Positions 9,145 through 15,625 of a stretch of 28,861 nt of DNA are shown here, piece after piece. This stretch comes from an uncultured Clostridia bacterium (GTDB lineage: Bacteria > Bacillota > Clostridia > Oscillospirales > Ruminococcaceae), in assembly GCA_947625455.1 (NCBI GenBank), contig CANQOJ010000006.1, positions 1 through 28,861 of the forward strand, written 5' to 3'. The position numbers and the translations under genes are program-made. Each line of letters starts with the position of its first letter. Position 1 is the stretch's first letter. Under the pieces are notes generated by a model, which did no database searches, was not told the origin of the DNA, and worked only from the letters and a program-made list of their open reading frames with translations.

Positions 9145-10080
9145 CTACCAGTTGTAGCTTGATACAATTGAACCTATCATTAAATTCCAGCCGTCCGCCA
9201 GTACAAACACCAGTATCTTAAACGGCATTGAAATCATAGCCGGCGGCAGCATCATCATGCCCATAGACATTAGCGTTGAACCGACAACTATATCTATAAC
9301 CAGAAACGGCAGGTAAATCATAAATCCCATTTGGAATGCCCGCTTTAACTCGCCTATCATAAACGCGGGTATGATTGTCGTAAGCGGTATTTCGTTTTCT
9401 TTATATTCATCGGTTAATCCCGTATCGGGGATTTCCGTATTTGACAAGTCAATAAAGAACTCCAAATCATCATTTGTTGTCTGCTTCAGCATGAACCTTT
9501 TAAGAGGCACACTTGCCGTATCCAACGCTTCTTCAAGCGTCATTTCCTCGTTTACATACGGCTGATATGCGATTTCGTTCATCTCCGTGAACACGGGCGC
9601 CATTATAAACAGCGTAAGAAACAGCGCAAGTCCCGTCAAAACCGTATTCGGCGGGGTATTCTGCGTCTGCATTGCCGACCGCAGAAATCCTAAAACGATA
9701 ACAATTCTCGCAAAGCACGTCACCATCATCAGCAGCGACGGCAATAGCGCAATAAGCGTCAGCAGTATGATAACTTCAAGAGGCTGCGACGCGTCAACGC
9801 CTATAAGTTCCTGCAAAACAGACGCTGTCGGCGATGAACCGACGTTAGATTCGGGCGTGTCGAGATAATCTCCGGGCTGTCTGTTGCCGTCCTCGGAATC
9901 TGCGCTCCCCGAATTTTCACTGTCCTCAGAGTTAGTAACCGCAGAGTTTTCAACGTCGGGATTAGCCTCGGCATATGCCCTCAGTTCAATTGACACAAAT
10001 GTAAACAAGATGGTAAGAAACAGTGAAACGCAAAATTTCAGTATCAGTTTCTTATCCGTTTCAAACAAACGTTTCAGCAA
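9145..10080 (-). CDS. fliP: Flagellar export gate protein FliP with a long N-terminal extension
   Basis: The conserved core runs from about residue 90: ASQPLEVIILLTLIALLPS, then CFARIVIVLGFLRSAMQTQN and a C-terminal part with MGMMMLPPAMISMPFKILVF. FliP forms the pentameric pore of the export gate. At 311 residues it is longer than the usual 245-260. The extra length is an N-terminal signal-like helix (about 13-38) followed by a Ser/Asp/Glu/Asn-rich linker (about 40-85) that would lie outside the membrane before the core. The start is a TTG at 10080 behind AAGGAAGGG. Between the middle helices (about residues 175-225) the extracytoplasmic loop is rich in acidic residues. Confidence 0.93.
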   Translation of the reverse strand: MLKRLFETDKKLILKFCVSLFLTILFTFVSIELRAYAEANPDVENSAVTNSEDSENSGSADSEDGNRQPGDYLDTPESNVGSSPTASVLQELIGVDASQPLEVIILLTLIALLPSLLMMVTCFARIVIVLGFLRSAMQTQNTPPNTVLTGLALFLTLFIMAPVFTEMNEIAYQPYVNEEMTLEEALDTASVPLKRFMLKQTTNDDLEFFIDLSNTEIPDTGLTDEYKENEIPLTTIIPAFMIGELKRAFQMGFMIYLPFLVIDIVVGSTLMSMGMMMLPPAMISMPFKILVFVLADGWNLMIGSIVSSYNW

Positions 10081-10101
10081 AAAATACCCTTCCTTTGCGT
10101 T

Positions 10102-10449
10102 TCATTTCTTTTTATCGAACATATTTCCCATAACGATTTTCATGCTGTCGAGGAATGACGGGTTTTCGCCGTTTTTATTTTCGATAACGCCCATTATCTC
10201 TTCCTCTGTCTTATCGACATCACACAGCTTTTCCGTATGATTTTGGGAAACGCCGATAACCATGCACTTTCCGCACACGCTTACCAAAAGCAGGCACTTA
10301 TCCTGTCCGATATTTACCCTTTCAAGGACTTTCAGATTTCTGCTGCTTCCCATATAAACGCGCGAATTAAGCTTTTTCATCAGCCAGAACAGCACGAAAA
10401 CCAGCGCAAGAACGCCGATAAGAGCCATAATCAACTTAAAATATTCCAA
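10102..10449 (-). CDS. fliO: Flagellar biosynthetic protein FliO
   Basis: A 115-residue protein with one membrane helix (about residues 5-24) and a basic soluble tail carrying SSRNLKVLERVNIGQDKCLLLVSVCGKCMVIGVS, shown here only in part as the family's beta-rich domain. FliO helps FliP assemble into a stable pore. The start is a TTG at 10449 with an ideal GGGAGG site 5 bases upstream. Gene position before fliP is the standard one. It is divided from cheY by a terminator-like hairpin. Sequence conservation in the family is low, so the call leans on topology and position. Confidence 0.85.
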   Translation of the reverse strand: MEYFKLIMALIGVLALVFVLFWLMKKLNSRVYMGSSRNLKVLERVNIGQDKCLLLVSVCGKCMVIGVSQNHTEKLCDVDKTEEEIMGVIENKNGENPSFLDSMKIVMGNMFDKKK

Positions 10450-10523
10450 GCTTGCCTCCCGATTATTGCTCCGGCACTGTCAATTTGTAACCCTATGCCA
10501 TATTTTTAAACAGTATAAACCGC

Positions 10524-10549
10524 AAAAAGGCGGGCTTCTCCACCCGCCT
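10524..10549 (-). terminator. Terminator-like hairpin between cheY and fliO
   Basis: On the minus strand a 7-bp GC-rich stem (AGGCGGG with CCCGCCT, 8-base loop) is followed directly by five Ts. By shape it is a rho-independent terminator, but the downstream genes fliO to cheD have no obvious promoter of their own in the 115-base gap. It is best read as a partial terminator that lowers expression of the export-gate half of the operon. Confidence 0.7.
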
Positions 10550-10564
10550 GATAGTATGCAGAAA

Positions 10565-10927
10565 TCAGCCGAGTACCTTTTTAACAGTCTGGAGAATTCT
10601 GTCCGCCTTAAAAGGCTTTACAATGAAGTCAAGCGCGCCGAGCTTGATTGCCTCGACAACCATAGCTTCCTGTCCCATAGCCGAACACATAACAACCTTT
10701 GCCATGGGATCGCCTGCCTTGATGTCCTTAAGCGCGTCAATGCCCGTCTTATTCGGCATCGTTATGTCCATAATAACCAAGTCCGGCTTTTCCGCAGCGT
10801 ACACCTCGCAGGCTACCACACCGTCGGAAGCTTCAAGGATATTTGTGTACCCGTTTTTCGTAAGAGTGTCCTTGATAAGCATTCTCATAAAAGCCGCGTC
10901 GTCAACAAGTAAAATCTTCTTATCCAT
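10565..10927 (-). CDS. cheY: Chemotaxis response regulator CheY
   Basis: A 120-residue single-domain receiver that, when phosphorylated, binds FliM and the switch to change flagellar rotation. All key residues are visible: the acid pair D9-D10, the phosphoacceptor D54 in VIMDITMPN, S82 in the position of the conserved Ser/Thr (MCSAMG) and K104 in FIVKPF. No output domain. It lies between fliY and fliO, as in Bacillus and many Clostridia. CheC and FliY in the same operon are its likely phosphatases. The histidine kinase CheA is not in the window. The ATG has an AAGGAG site. Confidence 0.95.
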   Translation of the reverse strand: MDKKILLVDDAAFMRMLIKDTLTKNGYTNILEASDGVVACEVYAAEKPDLVIMDITMPNKTGIDALKDIKAGDPMAKVVMCSAMGQEAMVVEAIKLGALDFIVKPFKADRILQTVKKVLG

Positions 10928-10978
10928 AATTTTGTCTCCTTGATAAAAATTTATAGGTTAAAGTTTCAGAAAATTTCT

Positions 10979-12184
10979 TTATTCCTTGCCTAAGCTGTCA
11001 ACAAGCTTGTTTTTGACAATCTCGGTAATTCTGACCGCGAAGTTATCGTCAATTACCACAACGTCGCCCCTCGCTATCAGATTTCCGTTTACAACAACAT
11101 CGACAGGCGCGCCTGCCTGACGCTCAAGCTCTATAATCGTTCCCTGCGTAAACTCAAGTATATCCTTGACCTTGCGCTTTGCCGTTCCGATTTCGACCGA
11201 TATTTCAAGCGGAACGCCCATCAGCAGTTTCAAGTTGTCCTTTTGGTCTGCGGGGATTCCGAAGTCCATAGCGTCAAACTGATGAAGCTGTGCGTTCTGG
11301 ACATTGACGGGCGGTGCGGGCATCGGATATGCGCCGTATGCCGCGTACTGGTTGGGATAACCGTAACCCGGCTGGGGATACCCTTGCGGCGGCATCTGAT
11401 ACATCATCTGCTGTTGCTGCATATCGGGCGGCGGCATCTGCATATCGGGTGCGGGCATCTGCGGTGCTGCTGCAGGCGCAGGCTGCGGTTGTGCAGGTGC
11501 GGGAGACGGTGCGGGGCTTGGTGCCGCCGCTGCAGGAGCGCTTTTTTCTTCCGGCGCGTCCTCCGGCATCTGGAATTTCTCCATCATCTTGCTTGACAAT
11601 GTCTTAGCAAGGTCAAGAGAAAGCACCGACATGAACTCGCTTTCCATAACTCCGTCAACCGTGAGTTTAAACGTAACCGCCACCACCGTAGCGTCTAGCG
11701 GCATTTCGCACAGGTCGCCGAACTTTGTCTGTTCTATTATGTATGGGGTAGGAACCGAAATATCAACCGTAATTCCCAGCAAATCCGAAAGCGCCGTAGC
11801 TGACGCGCCCATCATCTGGTTCATAATTTCGCTTACCGCGCTGATATTCAGTTCGTCAAACTCAAAATTCGGATCAATAACAAGCGGATTACCCAGCAGT
11901 TGGTTCAAGATAAGCTGAACGTCGTTCTGCTTCAAAACCATCATATTCAGTCCGTTTATACCCTGAACATAAACGATTTTTACGCAGATAGCAGGTTCGA
12001 GGTTATCGTAGTTTAAGTCGCCGACTTTGACAACGTTTACCTGCGGGGTAGTAATCCAGGTTTTTGCATTGAGCAGTTCTGAAACTGCGGTTGCGGCTGA
12101 ACCCATACTGATGTTGAGGATTTCGCCGACCGCGTCTATTTCGTATGAGCTGAACTCAATGTTCTCTTCATTTCCGTTTGCCAT
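10979..12184 (-). CDS. fliY: Flagellar switch protein and CheY-P phosphatase FliY
   Basis: A 401-residue fusion of a CheC-like phosphatase and a FliN-like switch domain. Two phosphatase sites are visible: GEILNISMGSA (E21, N24) and SEIMNQMMGAS (E119, N122). Residues about 208-300 are a linker rich in Pro, Ala, Gln, Met and Tyr with many PxP and PQ repeats. The FliN/SpoA domain follows (about 318-392: LMGVPLEISVEIGTAKRKVKD, shown in part, then NGNLIARGDVVVIDDNFAVRI). It would sit in the C ring with FliM and dephosphorylate CheY-P at the motor. The linker is longer than I expect for the family. Confidence 0.95.
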   Translation of the reverse strand: MANGNEENIEFSSYEIDAVGEILNISMGSAATAVSELLNAKTWITTPQVNVVKVGDLNYDNLEPAICVKIVYVQGINGLNMMVLKQNDVQLILNQLLGNPLVIDPNFEFDELNISAVSEIMNQMMGASATALSDLLGITVDISVPTPYIIEQTKFGDLCEMPLDATVVAVTFKLTVDGVMESEFMSVLSLDLAKTLSSKMMEKFQMPEDAPEEKSAPAAAAPSPAPSPAPAQPQPAPAAAPQMPAPDMQMPPPDMQQQQMMYQMPPQGYPQPGYGYPNQYAAYGAYPMPAPPVNVQNAQLHQFDAMDFGIPADQKDNLKLLMGVPLEISVEIGTAKRKVKDILEFTQGTIIELERQAGAPVDVVVNGNLIARGDVVVIDDNFAVRITEIVKNKLVDSLGKE

Positions 12185-12197
12185 CAGAAACTATACC

Positions 12198-13187
12198 TCA
12201 ATTCCCTATAAAATTTTCTATCATTATCGCTTTTTTATTATTATAAGTGCCGAGTTTTCCATCGCACCAATCCTTGTTGCCTACTCTCACCAATATATTT
12301 TCAGTTATCTTCGTGTTAAGCGGGATAACGTCGTTTACCTGCAATGTAAGCACCTCGTACATATCGAGGTTTATCTCTCCGAGTATAGCCTTTATCTGCA
12401 AATCCGTAGTTGAAATTCCCGACATAATGCTGTCGCGGCGCTCAGCTTCGCGCTTTTCGTCAGTCTTGCGCCTTGTGATGCTGTAGCGGTTTATAAACTT
12501 GCTCATTATCTCGTCGAGGTTAATTGCGGGAATACAAACCGAAATTACCGACTTCGTGTTGTTTATCTCAACTTCGAGCGCGACGATAATGACCGTATCT
12601 TCGTGACCTATCGTCTGGACAACTCTCGAGTTCGTTTCAATTCCTATAAGCCTCGGTTCAAGGTCGATATGCGACATCCACGGCTCCTTGATGAGCGACG
12701 CAAACGACTTCATAACGCCGTTCATTATCGTAGTTTCAATGTCGGTGAAGTCGCGGTTGGTGTCGGAATATTCGCCTTTACCGCCGAGAAGTCTGTCGAT
12801 CATTGTATATGTAACAGCGTTTGATATCTGGATAATTATATCGGTTTCATTGATTTCATCATTTTTAATGCCCAAATCAACCATACCCATGATAACATAA
12901 TCGGGCAGGGCGTTGTTGAATTCGCTGTATCTCTGCTCCTCAATGTTTACCAGCGACACTCTGCAGTACAGTCTCAGCAAACCCGTAAGGTATGACGACA
13001 AAAGCCTTGAATAGTTCTCAAAAATGCTTTCAAGAACCTTTATCTGTTCCTTGGTAAACTTCTTCGGGGCACGGAAATCATATTCTTTGATTTTTGTTTC
13101 GCTTGAAGATGATACGACTGGCTCTACGCCGCTTGCGACGCTTCGAAGCATTTCGTCAATCTGCGCCTGCGTCAGAACATCAGCCAA
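12198..13187 (-). CDS. fliM: Flagellar motor switch protein FliM
   Basis: A 329-residue C-ring protein. The N-terminal LTQAQIDEMLRS is the CheY-P-binding segment. The middle domain (about 45-230) is CheC-like without phosphatase residues and includes YVIMGMVDLGIK and a DRLLGGKG motif that touches FliG. The C-terminal SpoA domain begins near residue 250 (STTDLQIKAILGEINLDMYEVL). Translation begins at a TTG at 13187 behind GGGGGG, and the gene ends 13 bases before fliY. In many Clostridia fliL lies immediately upstream of fliM; here motB does. Confidence 0.95.
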   Translation of the reverse strand: MADVLTQAQIDEMLRSVASGVEPVVSSSSETKIKEYDFRAPKKFTKEQIKVLESIFENYSRLLSSYLTGLLRLYCRVSLVNIEEQRYSEFNNALPDYVIMGMVDLGIKNDEINETDIIIQISNAVTYTMIDRLLGGKGEYSDTNRDFTDIETTIMNGVMKSFASLIKEPWMSHIDLEPRLIGIETNSRVVQTIGHEDTVIIVALEVEINNTKSVISVCIPAINLDEIMSKFINRYSITRRKTDEKREAERRDSIMSGISTTDLQIKAILGEINLDMYEVLTLQVNDVIPLNTKITENILVRVGNKDWCDGKLGTYNNKKAIMIENFIGN

Positions 13188-13229
13188 AATAATCCCCCCA
13201 AAAATTCAATTCCGAGAGCGTTTTACTGC

Positions 13230-14219
13230 TTACTCCGCGTCCTCGTTTTCCTCTTCTTCGCCCTCTGCGCTTACGACAAACTCACTGCTGTCGATTATAG
13301 AGGGACCTTCGTTTGAGGAAACGCCGCTGTTAGACACAGCGTTGTCCTTTATGTAGCCTATTACCCAGTCAGCCGAACCCTCGGGCAGCTTCGTGTAATC
13401 ATTGTCCTTTGGAACTTCATCAAACTGACTGCTTCCAAGACCGTAATCGTGGTCGAGAATATCCTGAATAACGTCCTTATCCGTCATGTCAAGTTCATTC
13501 TTAAGGAACATTATCTCAACACGCCTGTTCTTTGCCATACCCTCAAGCGTATCATTCGGCGCCACTGGTTCGTTCGGGCCGCACGCCTTAAGCCTGTACT
13601 TTGAGTAATCAATGGTATCCTTGGACATAAGGTGCAGATGAACGCTGTTTGCGCGAAGTGCAGACAACTGCATATCCCTCGTCTTATCCGTGCCGTCGTC
13701 GGCGGTATGACCTGAAATGGTCATAGTGCGTATCGAATTTTGAATAAACCTGATGGCGGGGATAAAGTTGTTGAGAACTTTCTTGCCCTCGTCCTTTAAG
13801 ATATAGCTGTTGCCGTCAAAGAAAACCGAGTCGTTGAACGTAAGCGTTATATGCGCCGCGCCGTTTTCAACCGCAATAACATCCGACAAGTTGTTATCGT
13901 CAACGTACTCAACGAAGTACTGATACAGTTCCTCAAAGCTCTGCGGCAATTCGCCGTCTCCTCCGCTGTCGTCGGGCTGGTCATCTGTAACGCCGCCCGT
14001 GCTGTTTTCGGTAGCCTCGTGGTTGTTGTCAATAACGGTGTTCAGATAATTACCGTTGTTCTGAAACGCCGAGAAGATAAGCTGCAGTTTGGTTTCATCA
14101 AGGTTTGAGCAGGCAAACAGCAGTACGAAGAACGTAAGCAGCAGCGTTACCATGTCCGCATATGTATTAAGCCACTCGCCCGTGTTTTCTTCGGGTTTCT
14201 TCGGAAGTTTCTTAGCCAT
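13230..14219 (-). CDS. motB: Flagellar stator protein MotB
   Basis: A 329-residue stator subunit with one membrane helix and a peptidoglycan-binding OmpA-like domain. The ion-binding aspartate is D22 in NTYADMVTLLLTFFVLLFA, shown in part. The OmpA domain is at about 150-265, with SGHTADDGTDKTRDMQLS and ending in AKNRRVEIMFL. The last about 60 residues form a Glu/Asp-rich tail with no known role. The start is the ATG at 14219 with an AGGAG site; a reading from 14282 would add 21 residues without support. It has its own extended -10 promoter about 75 bases upstream and a 269-base gap from motA. Confidence 0.95.
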   Translation of the reverse strand: MAKKLPKKPEENTGEWLNTYADMVTLLLTFFVLLFACSNLDETKLQLIFSAFQNNGNYLNTVIDNNHEATENSTGGVTDDQPDDSGGDGELPQSFEELYQYFVEYVDDNNLSDVIAVENGAAHITLTFNDSVFFDGNSYILKDEGKKVLNNFIPAIRFIQNSIRTMTISGHTADDGTDKTRDMQLSALRANSVHLHLMSKDTIDYSKYRLKACGPNEPVAPNDTLEGMAKNRRVEIMFLKNELDMTDKDVIQDILDHDYGLGSSQFDEVPKDNDYTKLPEGSADWVIGYIKDNAVSNSGVSSNEGPSIIDSSEFVVSAEGEEEENEDAE

Positions 14220-14293
14220 ACCCGCCCGCTCCTTTCCTCGGCAATACTTGTGTTCATGCGGGAAATGCCCACAAGCACACAATTACTAAAACA

Positions 14294-14322
14294 ATTATAG
14301 CACAATTCGCTCAAAATTGCAA
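14294..14322 (-). promoter_or_regulatory. Internal sigma-A promoter upstream of motB
   Basis: On the minus strand TTGCAA (14317-14322), a 17-base spacer and a perfect TATAAT (14294-14299) preceded by TG one base away (extended -10). The predicted transcript starts near 14287, 68 bases before the motB ATG. The rest of the 269-base motA-motB gap is AT-rich and holds an imperfect inverted repeat (AACGG..AAATT with AATTTCCGTT, around 14393-14432) that may weaken read-through from motA. Confidence 0.75.
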
Positions 14323-14488
14323 ATAGTTTTTTAAAATTTTTCTGAAAAAAAGACGCGCCAAAACCGAGACCTGCTGTAAGACAGGCTTTTTAAACGGAAA
14401 TTCACGATTTTTGCGTAATAAATTTCTCCGTTTTCAACAAAATTATGTTGTGATTTCTTGCTGTTTTTTGGTGATTATTCCGATTTTT

Positions 14489-15277
14489 TTAATGCCTATC
14501 GGGAGTATGCTGGCTCTTTGGGAGCATAAATTCAAGTTTTTCCTGAATATACCTGGGGTTTGAACCTCCTGCAATTGCCAGAACGCCCTCCTCGATTATC
14601 TGCATACAAAGCAGCTCTTGCTCGTGGGTGTTTTTCAATGCCATTCCTATGGGCGCAAACAGGACGTTTGCGAAAAGCGAGCCGTAGAACGTTGTGATAA
14701 GTGCCTGCGCCATACCGCCCGTAAGTCGTTCGGGGTGGTTGAAGTCCATCTGGTTAAGCATGTTGATAAGTCCTATCAGCGTACCCAACATTCCGAATGC
14801 GGGGAAAATGCCGACGCCTTTTTCAAAGAACGAGCGTCCGTTCTCGTGCCTCTCGCACATGAACATAATCGTATCGTCCAACATTCCGCGCACCTTTTCG
14901 GGATCGTTTGCGTCAACGATAAGCATAAGGCTTGACTTCATAAATGGATCGGGACACTGGTTTGCGCTTTCTTCGAGCGCAAGCAGTCCTCTTGTACGCG
15001 CGACCTGCGCATACTCGACAATGTTTGCTATGTACTTTGTCGGATCGTACTTCTTTGGCTTTAAAGCTATCATAAATCGCTTTCCCAAGCCTTTAAGATA
15101 CGACATCGGGAATGACGCGATAAGACAGCCTATCGTGCCGCCGACGGTAATTGCCAGCGATGAAATTTCGATGAAGTTCATCATATTTCCCGGAATTATT
15201 TTGCCGTCCTGGAAGAATATACCGAAAATTACCAGTCCGAATGCAACTACCCAACCTATAATAAGCGAAATATTCAA
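14489..15277 (-). CDS. motA: Flagellar stator protein MotA
   Basis: A 262-residue membrane protein with four membrane helices, of which five copies surround two MotB. The conserved stretch AFGMLGTLIGLINMLNQMD lies in helix 3, and the paired helix 4 contains TTFYGSLFANVLFAPIGMAL with the conserved proline. The cytoplasmic loop between helices 2 and 3 is rich in charged residues that contact FliG. The start is a TTG at 15277 with GAGGGG. In Clostridia motA usually runs straight into motB; here a promoter lies between. Proton or sodium use cannot be read with confidence. Confidence 0.95.
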   Translation of the reverse strand: MNISLIIGWVVAFGLVIFGIFFQDGKIIPGNMMNFIEISSLAITVGGTIGCLIASFPMSYLKGLGKRFMIALKPKKYDPTKYIANIVEYAQVARTRGLLALEESANQCPDPFMKSSLMLIVDANDPEKVRGMLDDTIMFMCERHENGRSFFEKGVGIFPAFGMLGTLIGLINMLNQMDFNHPERLTGGMAQALITTFYGSLFANVLFAPIGMALKNTHEQELLCMQIIEEGVLAIAGGSNPRYIQEKLEFMLPKSQHTPDRH

Positions 15278-15322
15278 AACGTACCCCTCACTTTTTTATC
15301 GGAATGTTCCGAAATTTATTCT

Positions 15323-15547
15323 TTATTCAGCAGGCTTCTGCCTGTCATTTTTTCCGACAAGCCTTGCTCTGCGCATTCGCCTGTTGTTTTCCAAAATGAG
15401 ATTTTGCAGCTCGTTCATACTCTCGCGAACTATATAGCTGTGTCCGTTTTCAAGAACGATTACCGTGTCGGGCGTTTCGTTTACGGTTTCAATAAGTTCC
15501 TCGTTGAGCATAAAAATCTTTCCGTCAAGCTTTGTTAAAAACACCAT
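15323..15547 (-). CDS. flbD: Flagellar FlbD/SwrD family protein
   Basis: A 74-residue cytoplasmic protein of the FlbD (SwrD) family found between flgE and motA in Gram-positive flagellar operons. It has the family start MVFLTKLDGKIFMLNEELIE, then the TPDTVIVLENGHSYIVRES core. SwrD of Bacillus subtilis is known to promote motor torque. The C-terminal tail is basic (RRMRRARLVGKNDRQK). The ATG has a GGTGG site. A long hairpin separates it from flgE. Confidence 0.92.
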   Translation of the reverse strand: MVFLTKLDGKIFMLNEELIETVNETPDTVIVLENGHSYIVRESMNELQNLILENNRRMRRARLVGKNDRQKPAE

Positions 15548-15562
15548 ATAACCACCGAATTT

Positions 15563-15612
15563 AACGGCGGGGCGCGCTTTTTACCGCACGCCGAAGCGCG
15601 CCCGTTGCCGTT
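15563..15612. repeat. Long GC-rich hairpin between flgE and flbD
   Basis: AACGGC (15563-15568) pairs with GCCGTT (15607-15612), and GGGCGCGCTT (15570-15579) with AAGCGCGCCC (15594-15603), giving about 16 bp around a 14-base loop. On the minus strand no T tract follows, so it is not a classical terminator for the operon. It may protect the 3' end of the flgE mRNA or act as a processing site. Confidence 0.8.
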
Positions 15613-15625
15613 TATTTTAAGTTAA

